From IMG/VR virus record IMGVR_UViG_3300028800_000159, positions 1-44,281 of that record: 44,281 bases of DNA; one strand, written 5' to 3'. The notes under the pieces were generated by a model. That model did not search any database. It was given only the letters and a program-made list of their open reading frames with translations, and was not told the DNA's origin. This DNA is from a virus. Every line of letters starts with the position of its first letter. Position 1 is the stretch's first letter. This document shows positions 5,425 to 12,451 of the stretch, piece after piece. The translations under genes and the position numbers were made by a program.

Positions 5425-6071
5425 CGGAGCTGCAGCTCGACCTGGTGGCACCGGGCACCCGCTACGCATCTGCGCCGCTCGCCGTCCTGCCCGGCTGGCC
5501 ATGGCCCGGGCTGCAGCCGCGCGCCTATCGCTGCATCCTCGCCGACCCGCCGTGGGCTTTTCGGCTCTACAGCGACAGTGGCGAGGCCAAGAGTCCGCAG
5601 CATCACTACGCGTGCATGGACCTCGCCGCGATCGCCGCGCTGCCGGTGGCGCAGCTTGCGCACCCCGTCGGCGGCGCGCTGGTGATGTGGGCAACCGCGC
5701 CGATGTTGCCGCAGGCGCTGACGGTGATGCAGGCCTGGGGCTTCCACTACGTCAGCGCCGGCCCGTGGGCTAAGCGGTCCAGCAGAGACGCCGGCTGGGC
5801 CTTCGGCACCGGCTACTGGTTCCGCAGCGCCACCGAGTTCTTCCTGCTCGGTACCCGCGGCAAGATCAGCCCGCTAAATCGCAGCACACGTAACCTGATC
5901 GTGGCACCGGTGCGCGAGCATAGCCGCAAACCCAACGAGTTCCGCGCGATGGTCGAGGGGCTAGTCCCCGGCCCGCGCGCCGAACTGTTCGCTCGCGAGG
6001 CCGCGCCGGGCTGGGACGCTTGGGGCAACGAAACCGACAAGTTCACGCCGTCAACTGAATCCGAGGCCTGA
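5421..6071 (+). CDS. MT-A70 family N6-adenine DNA methyltransferase, 216 aa
   Basis: Transfers a methyl group from S-adenosylmethionine to adenine N6. The catalytic motif DPPW is at residues 42-45 within CILADPPWAF, and the C-terminal segment HSRKPNEFRAMVEGLVPG ending DAWGNE is the usual MT-A70 signature. Length fits phage members of the family, which normally act without a partner nuclease. It starts at ATG 5421, coupled to the preceding gene. Modification could protect phage DNA from host restriction or alter regulatory sites; target sequence unknown. The N-terminus contains QLDLV (residues 5-9), close to the QLSLF-type sliding-clamp-binding peptide found in a neighbour. Confidence 0.85.
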   Translation: MTELQLDLVAPGTRYASAPLAVLPGWPWPGLQPRAYRCILADPPWAFRLYSDSGEAKSPQHHYACMDLAAIAALPVAQLAHPVGGALVMWATAPMLPQALTVMQAWGFHYVSAGPWAKRSSRDAGWAFGTGYWFRSATEFFLLGTRGKISPLNRSTRNLIVAPVREHSRKPNEFRAMVEGLVPGPRAELFAREAAPGWDAWGNETDKFTPSTESEA

Positions 6072-6073
6072 TC

Positions 6074-7822
6074 ATGGAAATCCCGCTCGACGTGCTCGAC
6101 TTCCTTCCGCCGGCGTTGCGTGTGCGCAGTGCGCCACCGTCCGACGCGGCGGTCGGCATGCTGGCCGCCAGCATGCGCGAGCGCGGCCAGTTGCAGCCGA
6201 TCGTCGTCGCGCCACTGACCGAGGGCCGCCGCCTGGTGATCATCGGCGAGACGCGCGCCCGCGCGGCGGCCTCGCTCGGCTGGAACTTCATCCGCGCCGA
6301 GGAGCAGCCGGTCGGCGGCGACGCCGATATCGTCGCCGCCCAGGCGGCCGAGAACCTGGCGCGCACCGCCATGACGCCGGTCGAGAAGTGGCGCGCCATG
6401 ACGCACCTGCTCGAGCTGCAGTTCACCCTGCCGGCGGCGGCGGCGATCGTCGGCGTGTCCGAGCGCGGCGCGCGCAAGCTGCAGCGGCTCGGCGCGCTGC
6501 ACCCCGACATCCTCGTCGCCATCGAGCGCGGTGACCAGCCCGACGAAGACGAGCTGCGCCTGATCGCCGGCGCATCGCTGGAACGCCAGGCCGAAGCGCT
6601 GGCGAACCCGGCCAGCCGCAGCGATTTCGGGCCCGACAAGGGCTGCATCGACTGGACCGAGCTCGCCGACCTGCTGCGCGTCGCGCGCATCCCGCTCAGC
6701 CGCGCCATTTTCGACGTCGAGAATAGCGGGCTGGTGTTCGAGGAAGACCTGTTCGCGCCCGCCGATGCGTCCGAGGCATACACCGACGACGTGAAGCTGT
6801 TCCTCGAGCTGCAGCGCCGCGCGCTCGAGGCCCGCGTGCTGTGCCCGCCGAAGGGCGTGCGCTACGAGATCACCACGCTCGACCGCTACGGCTACCCGAA
6901 AACCCCAGCCGGCGCCGAGCAGGAATACGACGCCGACCCGATGGCGCCAAAGCGCGGCCGCCTGGTGCTGTGGTCGCTCTACGAGGGCGACGACCAGGAG
7001 CGCGCCGGCGAAGTAGTCGGCCGCGTCTTCAAGGTTCCGGCGGCGAAGGGCAAGGCGGCGGAGGCAAAAGCACCACCGACGGGGAAGCCGGGCAAGCCGG
7101 CGCCGACCGGCGCACCGGAGCCGATCGACGATGCCGAGACCGATGCGGAGGACAGCGTGGCGGAGCCGGAGGACGCCGAGGCAGACGCGCCGGAGCCCGC
7201 CCCGGCGACGGAACCCACGGGCATCACCAAGCCCGGCCTGGAAATAATCGCGCAGGCCAAGACGACCGCGCTGCGCAGGCAGCTAGGCCAGATGGCCGCG
7301 CATTCGCTGACCGATCGGCAGGTGATCATCTGTTTGTTGCTGTTGCTGACCGCGCCGAACGTGAGGATCCACGGCTTCGACGCACCCGAAAACACCGACC
7401 AGCCATGGAACAGCGCGCGCGATTATCTGCGTGGCGTGCGCGCCCGCCTGGTCAACGCCGGCGGCGCCGCGCTGGCGCACGGCCTCGACGACGCCGACCT
7501 GCGGGCCCTCGCCGGCGACGTGCTGGCGCGCTGCCTGTCGGCGGCCGGCCCGCGCGATCGCGACCGTGGCGGCGGCGAGACCAGCGCCGAAGTGGCGGAA
7601 TGGATCGGCCACGCGCTGCGCGCCGACGACCGGCTGCCGCCCTTCGACACCGCCGAATTCCTAGCCTGCTGCAACGGCGACCTGCTTCGCGAGGCCGCCG
7701 CGATCGCCGGGCTCAAGCCGGCGAAGAAGGTGACAGCCCTGCGCGAGCAGCTCGAGGGCCACGCCCCGACCTGGTTGCCAGCCGCCGCCCAGTTCGGCGC
7801 GCCGGGGCCGCGGGGGACCTAG
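6074..7822 (+). CDS. ParB-like N-terminal domain protein, 582 aa
   Basis: Residues about 20-85 match the ParB/Srx fold: GQLQPIVVAPL, then the box RLVIIGETRARAAASLGW and ENLARTAMTPVEKWRAM, followed by a helix-turn-helix-like segment (LPAAAAIVGVSERGARKLQR). ParB proteins bind and spread on DNA using CTP; phage members often lack a ParA partner, as here. The middle (about 345-405) is an acidic Glu/Asp/Pro/Ala linker and the C-terminal 190 residues are a separate helical region of unknown type (ITKPGLEIIAQAKTTALRRQ). At 582 residues it is about twice a chromosomal ParB. It starts two bases after the methyltransferase gene. It may act in gene regulation or DNA modification targeting rather than partition. 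Confidence 0.75.
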   Translation: MEIPLDVLDFLPPALRVRSAPPSDAAVGMLAASMRERGQLQPIVVAPLTEGRRLVIIGETRARAAASLGWNFIRAEEQPVGGDADIVAAQAAENLARTAMTPVEKWRAMTHLLELQFTLPAAAAIVGVSERGARKLQRLGALHPDILVAIERGDQPDEDELRLIAGASLERQAEALANPASRSDFGPDKGCIDWTELADLLRVARIPLSRAIFDVENSGLVFEEDLFAPADASEAYTDDVKLFLELQRRALEARVLCPPKGVRYEITTLDRYGYPKTPAGAEQEYDADPMAPKRGRLVLWSLYEGDDQERAGEVVGRVFKVPAAKGKAAEAKAPPTGKPGKPAPTGAPEPIDDAETDAEDSVAEPEDAEADAPEPAPATEPTGITKPGLEIIAQAKTTALRRQLGQMAAHSLTDRQVIICLLLLLTAPNVRIHGFDAPENTDQPWNSARDYLRGVRARLVNAGGAALAHGLDDADLRALAGDVLARCLSAAGPRDRDRGGGETSAEVAEWIGHALRADDRLPPFDTAEFLACCNGDLLREAAAIAGLKPAKKVTALREQLEGHAPTWLPAAAQFGAPGPRGT

Positions 7823-7824
7823 CG

Positions 7825-8064
7825 ATGGCTCTGCGTCTTCACACTGCCAACAGCCCCGCTGAGGAGGCGAAGGCGCTCGTCGTGGCGAAGAAGATCGAAC
7901 GCAAGGCGGTTGACCTCCTGGCCCCGCTGGAACTCGAAATGCGGCTCATGGGATGGCGGCCGGAATTCAGCATGATCATGTGGCACGCCATAGTGACACG
8001 AGCGACGGCGTTGCTGATGGAAGCTGAACGTAGGCACCGGCCAACAGCTCGCCGCCATGCTTGA
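7825..8064 (+). CDS. Hypothetical protein, 79 aa
   Basis: ATG 7825, two bases after the ParB-like gene. Predicted all-helical and basic at the C-terminus (SPAEEAKALVVAKKIERKAV; the tail is ERRHRPTARRHA). No recognised domain. Overlaps the next gene by eight bases, consistent with coupling. The long frame that contains it (from 6841) is otherwise a shadow of the ParB-like gene. Confidence 0.55.
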   Translation: MALRLHTANSPAEEAKALVVAKKIERKAVDLLAPLELEMRLMGWRPEFSMIMWHAIVTRATALLMEAERRHRPTARRHA

Positions 8065-8554
8065 CCAGCTCAGCCTGTTTGCGGCCCCACCGCCGCCTTG
8101 CCCGACTTCCGGTTTTTCCGCCTCAAATGAGGTCGAGAAAATCGACATGGCGCCGGCGGCAACCTCTGCGCGGCTGGACGGCCTGGTGCTGCTGCCGCGC
8201 CGTCCTGTGGCCTGGCAGCGCCTACTGGACCGCGCCCCGCCGCACCCCGTCGAGCTGCTGGTGACGACGCTCTGGACCGGGGTGGTCGTCGAGACGCTGT
8301 CGGAGCCGGCCGGCCGCCATCACCTGTGGCGAGCGGGTCCGATCCTCGAATATCCGGCCGACCAGGTGTTCAAGCGCGTGGTGTTCTTCACCCCCGAAAC
8401 GCTCGCCGAACTCGCCCGCCGCACGCCGATCGTCGTTCCCCACCCAGGCGGCGAGTGCGGCTTCGTCGCCCGCTTCGCCGACCCAGGTGAGGCCGCCACC
8501 CCCAACCTGGCCGAGATGCTCGCCGCATTGAAACGGGACGATCCCCATGTCTGA
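8057..8554 (+). CDS. Protein with N-terminal beta-clamp-binding motif, 165 aa
   Basis: The first residues MLDQLSLFAAP contain QLSLF at positions 4-8, a canonical match to the QL(S/D)LF peptide by which bacterial proteins dock on the DnaN sliding clamp. A Pro-rich flexible segment (9-17) follows, then a folded part of about 40-160 with alternating beta and helix (VELLVTTLWTGVVVETLSEP; VFKRVVFFTPETLAELARR). The folded domain is not recognised. An exposed N-terminal clamp peptide suggests that it is recruited to replication forks, to modify, recruit or inhibit host replication; this is inference from the motif. It overlaps both neighbours by eight bases. Confidence 0.6.
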   Translation: MLDQLSLFAAPPPPCPTSGFSASNEVEKIDMAPAATSARLDGLVLLPRRPVAWQRLLDRAPPHPVELLVTTLWTGVVVETLSEPAGRHHLWRAGPILEYPADQVFKRVVFFTPETLAELARRTPIVVPHPGGECGFVARFADPGEAATPNLAEMLAALKRDDPHV

Positions 8555-8840
8555 CGCCATCCCCGCCGAGGCCTTCCTACGGGTGGCCGATGTCGCGAAA
8601 CTGACCACGCTTAATCGCGCGACGGTGTACGAGATGGCGAAGGCGGGCACGTTCCCGCATCCGCGCCGCCTCGGTGAGCGCGGAACAGTGTGGCTCCTGA
8701 CCGAGGTTGTCACCTGGATGCAGCAGCAGCCGACCGCCAATCTGGCCGCGGCGAGGCGCCCGGGCCACAGGGGCACCGGCAGCAACGGCGGGACTCAGAA
8801 CGGGACCGCTAGCAATATTGCAAGAAAGACAGCGGCCTAA
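8547..8840 (+). CDS. AlpA-type excisionase/regulator, 97 aa
   Basis: A short winged-helix protein of the AlpA/MerR-like class: AFLRVADVAKLTTLNRATVY, then EMAKAGTFPHPRRLGERGTVWLL and VVTWMQQQ, the standard order of recognition helix, wing and C-terminal helix. AlpA-type proteins activate or assist P4-type integrases during excision, and the integrase follows immediately on the same strand. The C-terminal 25 residues are low-complexity Gly/Thr/Asn, encoded partly by a 27-base repeat unit that recurs upstream of int. Start at ATG 8547, overlapping the preceding gene by eight bases. Confidence 0.8.
   Translation: MSDAIPAEAFLRVADVAKLTTLNRATVYEMAKAGTFPHPRRLGERGTVWLLTEVVTWMQQQPTANLAAARRPGHRGTGSNGGTQNGTASNIARKTAA
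8780..8806 (+). repeat. 27-base direct repeat, copy 1 (inside the excisionase gene)
   Basis: Matches 8989-9015 at 25 of 27 bases (CAGCA... through GGGACTCAG to ACGGGAC). Spacing of 209 bases start to start. Candidate arm-type integrase or excisionase site, or a local duplication. Confidence 0.55.
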
Positions 8841-8899
8841 TTCAGTCACTTAATCCAGCCGCTCCCATCCTACTCCGGGAGCCAGGTAGCCGTCGTGTC

Positions 8900-8934
8900 A
8901 CGGCGGGCAGTGTCGTAAAGACGCTGCCCGCCGT
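8900..8934. terminator. Strong hairpin between excisionase and integrase
   Basis: ACGGCGGGCAG and CTGCCCGCCGT are perfect 11-base arms; the stem extends through one wobble and GTC/GAC to about 15 pairs with a five-base loop (GTAAA). It is followed by TTGATATTT on the plus strand. It probably ends the PL operon, but the U-tract is weak and an attachment-site role is possible. Confidence 0.5.
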
Positions 8935-8988
8935 TGATATTTCGGGGAATTTTGTCGGCGGACATTGCCTCACGTAACCGGCCAGTGG

Positions 8989-9015
8989 CAGCATCGGCGG
9001 GACTCAGGACGGGAC
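8989..9015 (+). repeat. 27-base direct repeat, copy 2 (upstream of int)
   Basis: Second copy of the repeat at 8780-8806, two substitutions. Its last bases form the left arm of the hairpin at 9010-9035, just upstream of the integrase ribosome binding site. Confidence 0.55.
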
Positions 9016-9035
9016 TCGCCCAAACTCGAGTCCCG
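9010..9035. promoter_or_regulatory. Hairpin upstream of integrase start
   Basis: CGGGACTCG (9010-9018) and CGAGTCCCG (9027-9035) are perfect nine-base arms with an eight-base loop. The GGAGG of int begins three bases after it. It could limit int translation from long read-through transcripts or be a recombinase binding site. The right arm resembles a tRNA T-arm (TCGAGTCCCG), so it may also belong to the attachment core. Confidence 0.45.
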
Positions 9036-9047
9036 GCGGAGGACTGG

Positions 9048-10286
9048 ATGGGGCGCCTCAGCGACGCAAAGATCCGGCAGACCAAGGTTGCCGGCAAGCC
9101 ACAGAAGCTGTCGGATGGCAGCGGGCTGTATCTCTTGATCACCCCGGCCGGCGCGAAATCGTGGAGGTTCCGCTTCGCCCGGGGAGGCCGAGAGCAAGTC
9201 ATCACGCTGGGCCACTACCCCGATGTCGGGCTAGCCGAGTCCCGCCGGCGACGGGACACGGCACTTGCCGCGGTTCGGGAAGGGCAGGATCCGACAGCCG
9301 CCCTTCGCCCTCCGGAGGTCGCCCCGGCACGCACCCTCGAGGACGAGGCCCGCGCCTGGCACGAAGCTCACCGCCGCATGTGGGCACCACACCACGCCAG
9401 CGACGTGCTGGAGTCGCTCGCGCGCGAAGTGTTCCCGGTGATCGGCGCCGTCGCCATCGAGGCGGTCACCGCGCCACAGATCCTGGCCGTGCTGCGACCC
9501 GTCGAGGCGCGCGGCGCGGTCGAGCTCGCCCATCGACTTCGGCAGCGGCTGTCCGCGGTCCTGGACTATGCCGTCGCCCTCGGCCACGCGCCGGCGAACC
9601 CAGCAGCGAGCCTACGGCGGGCGCTGGCGCCAGTGGTGCGCACCGGCAGGCGACCGGCCGTGGCGACGCTGGAAGACGCCAGGGCGGTGCTGCAGGCCGC
9701 CGAGGCGGTGCCGGCACACCCGGTCACCCGGCTAGCTCTGCGGCTGCTGGCGCTCACCGCGGTGCGGCCAGGCGAGCTGCGCGGAGCACGATGGGAGGAG
9801 TTTGCCGGTCTGGACGGCCCCGAGCCGGTCTGGACGATCCCGGCCGACCGGATGAAGGGCACCGTGGAGCGACGGGCCGATACGCCCGACCATGTCGTGC
9901 CGCTGGCGCCGGCGGCCGTGGAGGCCCTGCAGGCCGTGCGATCGTTGACCGGCCGCGGGCCCCTGCCTTTTCCATCGTGGCGCCGCGCGCACCAGCCGCT
10001 CTCCGAGAACGCGATCGGCTACCTGATGCACCGTGCCGGATTCCAGGGACGGCAAACCGCCCATGGATGGCGCGCGACTTTCTCGACGGTGATGAACGAT
10101 CTCCATCCTGGCGACCAGGCGGTGATCGACCTCATGCTGGCGCACGTGCCTGCTGGCGCAGTGGAACGTGCCTACAATCGGGCCCTGCACCTGGCGCGCC
10201 GGCGCGAGATTGCTGAGGAATGGGCCGGGATGCTGATGGAGGGGATGCCGCCGGCGGCCGAGTTGCTCAGGCTGCCGCGGAAATAA
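9048..10286 (+). CDS. int: Tyrosine recombinase integrase, P4 type, 412 aa
   Basis: Integrates and excises the prophage at an attachment site. The N-terminal DUF4102-like domain (SDAKIRQTKVAGKPQKLSDG followed by GLYLLITPAGAKSWRFRF) binds arm sites; a core-binding helical domain follows at about 95-195; the catalytic domain carries Arg240 (TAVRPGELRGARW), the box H339-G-W-R342, His366 (LMLAHVP) and the nucleophile Tyr376 (ERAYNRAL). All catalytic positions are present and length is normal for the family. Start at ATG 9048, six bases after GGAGG; a longer frame from 8934 would run through the hairpin and repeat. Such integrases usually target the 3' end of a tRNA gene, but the host site is not in the window. 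Confidence 0.9.
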   Translation: MGRLSDAKIRQTKVAGKPQKLSDGSGLYLLITPAGAKSWRFRFARGGREQVITLGHYPDVGLAESRRRRDTALAAVREGQDPTAALRPPEVAPARTLEDEARAWHEAHRRMWAPHHASDVLESLAREVFPVIGAVAIEAVTAPQILAVLRPVEARGAVELAHRLRQRLSAVLDYAVALGHAPANPAASLRRALAPVVRTGRRPAVATLEDARAVLQAAEAVPAHPVTRLALRLLALTAVRPGELRGARWEEFAGLDGPEPVWTIPADRMKGTVERRADTPDHVVPLAPAAVEALQAVRSLTGRGPLPFPSWRRAHQPLSENAIGYLMHRAGFQGRQTAHGWRATFSTVMNDLHPGDQAVIDLMLAHVPAGAVERAYNRALHLARRREIAEEWAGMLMEGMPPAAELLRLPRK

Positions 10287-10327
10287 CGGCCGGATCCGTG
10301 CAGCGCGTTCCTGGCGTTCGCCCCGAA

Positions 10328-10348
10328 CTAGGGCAAGGCTTTCCCTAG
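10328..10348. terminator. Convergent hairpin between int and the methyltransferase gene
   Basis: CTAGGG (10328-10333) and CCCTAG (10343-10348) are perfect six-base arms with extra partial pairing inside (CAAGG/CTTT). It sits exactly where the rightward int and leftward methyltransferase transcripts meet and may stop both. No long U-run, so the call is tentative. Confidence 0.35.
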
Positions 10349-11085
10349 GCAGTTATTCGCACACATACCTGTTGATGCTTAGGGACAAAACCCAGGTACT
10401 CGAAATGCCTTCCGCTTGCTGAAATATATTCCCTAAAAGCGCGGAATTCATGCTGGCGCCAGCCAGGATAATTAAAATATTCATCGAATACAATTACCGT
10501 TCCTGGGACTATCCTAGAGGAGCAGTTATCTAAAATCACCTTTGTAGAGCTATACAAATCACAATCAATATGCAGAAATGAGATAATACCAGGATGCGTT
10601 TCGATGAATGCAGGCAGCGTATCTCCAAACAATCCGGTAATTAACTGAACATTATCATCAACATCCGGCATTTTTTGGGCGAAGCTCCCAGCAGAGAAAC
10701 CAGGGCGCCACGTTTCCGGAAGACCACCAAACCAATCGAAGCCGTAAACTTTATCAGGAACAATTAATTTTGCTATGTGGTTGATAGTCCTACCGCTGGC
10801 CACACCAAATTCAAGGGAAAGCCCGTCGAGACTTCGCCAAGAATTCGCAAGATCCAGTAATTTAAAATCATCCTCAGCTAGTTTGCATGCCATTAAATTC
10901 CTCTCGTAAAATCTCGCTGAATCCACTGCCGCCATAAAATCCGCCATAGACAACACATTATAGGACTCATTGAATTTCGAGAACAGACGAGACCACTCCG
11001 GCGCACCGGACTCTCGCCGAAAACGCCAGTAGCGTTCCATCACCTGATTTGGGACCAGTTTACGAACGACTCTGCGGATATTCAT
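10345..11085 (-). CDS. SAM-dependent methyltransferase (TylF/Methyltransf_24-like), AT-rich moron, 246 aa
   Basis: A class I methyltransferase: SAM-binding motif LEFGVASGRTINHIA (about residues 84-98), VYGFDWFGGLPE as motif II and HIDCDLYSSTKVILDN with PGTVIVFDEYFNYPG as later motifs. This pattern is typical of TylF/MycF-like O-methyltransferases and relatives found in glycan loci. It should methylate a small acceptor, plausibly a surface sugar of the lysogen (lysogenic conversion), but the substrate is not shown. The gene is clearly AT-richer than its neighbours: by my count 27 of 60 bases at 10381-10440 are G or C. That marks a late acquisition. Start at ATG 11085; an upstream GTG in frame would add 21 residues. 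Confidence 0.75.
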   Translation of the reverse strand: MNIRRVVRKLVPNQVMERYWRFRRESGAPEWSRLFSKFNESYNVLSMADFMAAVDSARFYERNLMACKLAEDDFKLLDLANSWRSLDGLSLEFGVASGRTINHIAKLIVPDKVYGFDWFGGLPETWRPGFSAGSFAQKMPDVDDNVQLITGLFGDTLPAFIETHPGIISFLHIDCDLYSSTKVILDNCSSRIVPGTVIVFDEYFNYPGWRQHEFRAFREYISASGRHFEYLGFVPKHQQVCVRITA

Positions 11086-11178
11086 TGGAAAACTGCCGTC
11101 TCTCCGAACAGGGACGGAACGATACCAGCCTAAGCCATCCAGCGCCACCGCCAGAGCAGGGTCGTCTCGGAAGGGCGG

Positions 11179-11361
11179 TCAGCCATTGCATACCTCCCGC
11201 GCAGCATCGTGCATCGCGCGCCAGATGTTGATGATCTCAGCCGCGTCGTGCACCGGCACGAAAAGCCCCTCAGGATTGAGACAGACATCCGCCGCGCGCA
11301 GCCCGGCTCGGATCATCGTTGGCGTTGGCTCGCGAGGGATCGTCATTTGAAAATCAGGCAT
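11179..11361 (-). CDS. Hypothetical protein, 60 aa
   Basis: ATG 11361 preceded by GAGGG at about six bases; a GTG at 11367 would add two residues. Begins MPDFQMTIPREPTPTMIRAG and ends with paired short helices (AAEIINIWRAMHDAAREVCN). It resembles the short 'IPREPTPAMIEAG...' proteins common in phage and plasmid accessory regions, for which no function is established; this is from memory of the pattern. It overlaps the membrane protein gene upstream by eight bases. Confidence 0.55.
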   Translation of the reverse strand: MPDFQMTIPREPTPTMIRAGLRAADVCLNPEGLFVPVHDAAEIINIWRAMHDAAREVCNG

Positions 11362-11494
11362 CGTCACCCTCTACCGCTTCGCCGCCGATACGGAGAGCCG
11401 ACACCACCAAGGCAATCGGCCCCAGAAAAACCACGGCCATCCAGAATCGCCAGCCGGGGCGCCTGGTCGTTCCAACAAGCGGCTTTTCAGCCAT
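11354..11494 (-). CDS. Small membrane protein, 46 aa
   Basis: ATG 11494 (MAEKPLVGTTRRPGWRFW) through a stop at 11354-11356. One membrane helix at about residues 18-34 (WMAVVFLGPIALVVSAL) with a basic N-terminal flank (RRPGWR), giving a likely N-in orientation. It overlaps the stop of the recombinase-like gene by eight bases and the next gene by eight bases, so all three are coupled. Exported small proteins next to a surface-modifying methyltransferase can be exclusion factors; no direct evidence here. Confidence 0.5.
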   Translation of the reverse strand: MAEKPLVGTTRRPGWRFWMAVVFLGPIALVVSALRIGGEAVEGDDA

Positions 11495-12083
11495 GGGATT
11501 GCACTCCTTCGGGGAACCTTGGCCCCAAGTCGTTGAACAGCTTCCGGCGGCTGATGCCGTGCTTGGCCGCCACCTGTGCCGCGGTCATGGCTGGATCGCG
11601 CCAGTCCACCAGGGCGGCCTTGCGCTTGGCCGGCGTCAGTTTGTTGGGCCTGCCGCCCGAGCCGCCCGCGCTGGCGAGCACGCGTCGGGCATTCGTGGTG
11701 CGGTTGCGGCGGTAGACCAGTGCGGCTCGATCAGCAAAAGCCAGGGCGCTCGCCAGCCCTGTCGCGGCCTCGCATGCCGTGCAGTCGAACACCAGCCCGC
11801 CGCGCCCCTCTACCTCGGCCAGCCGTGCCAGCACGCCATCTCGATCCGCCGCTAGGCAAGCCGCATCAGCAACCGCGACCTCATCGCCAGGCCGCACGGC
11901 GCGCAGCAGGTAATCCCACGTGCTCGGTTCCGCCGGCTCGCCCGCACGCGGTCTGCCGCGGGTCCGCTTGGCTGTTTCTTCCCGGTGGATGCGCGATGGC
12001 TCAACGTCGGCCGCCACCAATGCGGCGCGCTGTTCCGCCACCGTCCGAAGGCCCCGCGCATCCCTGATCCAACCGTGACGCAT
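11487..12083 (-). CDS. Serine-recombinase-like protein without catalytic serine, 198 aa
   Basis: The whole length aligns by eye with resolvase/invertase family proteins: GWIRDARGLRTVAEQRAAL matches the usual 'GYARVSTxxQ...Q..AL' start; LLRAVRPGDEVAVADA matches 'L..LRPGDVLVVxRLDRL'; and the C-terminus GRPNKLTPAKRKAAL with AAQVAAKHGISRRKL is the Hin-type helix-turn-helix. The catalytic Ser of the RVST motif is replaced (R-D-A-R), and the conserved Arg pair of DRLARS is absent (AACLAAD). It is therefore probably a DNA-binding regulator derived from a recombinase and not an active enzyme. Start at ATG 12083 with no Shine-Dalgarno; a GATAAA seven bases upstream would give a leaderless message. Confidence 0.65.
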   Translation of the reverse strand: MRHGWIRDARGLRTVAEQRAALVAADVEPSRIHREETAKRTRGRPRAGEPAEPSTWDYLLRAVRPGDEVAVADAACLAADRDGVLARLAEVEGRGGLVFDCTACEAATGLASALAFADRAALVYRRNRTTNARRVLASAGGSGGRPNKLTPAKRKAALVDWRDPAMTAAQVAAKHGISRRKLFNDLGPRFPEGVQSHG

Positions 12084-12317
12084 GAGTGCATTTATCTGTT
12101 GTGCAATTTAACGCTTGCAGAGGACGGTTCGGTTCCCGTCACCACCACCGCCGACACGCTGGCGGATTTCGTGGCGAAGTGGGGCAAGCCGAACGAGAGC
12201 GACGACACCTACGCGCACTGGTATTCTGTGCAGACCCGGCCCGGTGCTCGGCGTGGCAAGCTCTATGTCGTGGATTGCGGCGACTTCCGCGCCGCCAGAT
12301 TCGACGGCGAAGCCTGA
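12075..12317 (+). CDS. Hypothetical protein, about 80 aa
   Basis: Open frame on the plus strand, divergent from the recombinase-like gene and overlapping its start codon if GTG 12075 is used. The product (CIYLLCNLTLAEDGSVPVTT, then ADTLADFVAKWGKPNESDD and YAHWYSVQTRPGA) has a coding-like composition and ends in an acidic beta-rich segment. No family recognised and no good ribosome binding site is seen, so both start and reality are uncertain. A hairpin terminator follows 28 bases after the stop. Confidence 0.4.
   Translation: MTHECIYLLCNLTLAEDGSVPVTTTADTLADFVAKWGKPNESDDTYAHWYSVQTRPGARRGKLYVVDCGDFRAARFDGEA
12102..12119. promoter_or_regulatory. Inverted repeat in the promoter of the recombinase-like gene
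   Basis: TGCAA (12102-12106) and TTGCA (12115-12119) around an eight-base centre, located 19 bases upstream of the ATG at 12083 and over the predicted promoter. Candidate autoregulatory site for the helix-turn-helix of the recombinase-like protein. Short arms make this tentative. Confidence 0.3.
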
Positions 12318-12344
12318 TTCTCTCCTGATAACCCCGGACAGCAA

Positions 12345-12376
12345 AAAGCCGGCCGAGGCTTCCCCCGGCCGGCTTT
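12345..12376 (-). terminator. Intrinsic terminator of the late operon
   Basis: AAAGCCGGCCG (12345-12355) pairs perfectly with CGGCCGGCTTT (12366-12376) across a ten-base loop. On the minus strand the stem is followed by TTTTTGC, a proper U-tract, so it ends the leftward late operon after the GH5-like gene. On the plus strand the tail is only TTTCG, so it would also weakly end the 12075-12317 transcript. Confidence 0.75.
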
Positions 12377-12451
12377 CGTGCGAGTCATGGTCAGTGCAAT
12401 CGTTCCATGCTATGGCAGTGCATCGACCCTGGATGATGGGATCGGCGGCCA

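Noticed and set aside
6841-8064. 407-residue plus-strand frame in a second phase of the ParB-like gene
   Set aside because: Only its last 80 codons (7825-8064) lie outside the ParB-like gene and have coding character; the rest is an Arg/Ala-rich shadow.
9027-9043. tRNA T-arm-like sequence (TCGAGTCCCG) upstream of int
   Set aside because: No cloverleaf can be built around it, so no tRNA gene is called; kept only as a possible attachment-core clue.
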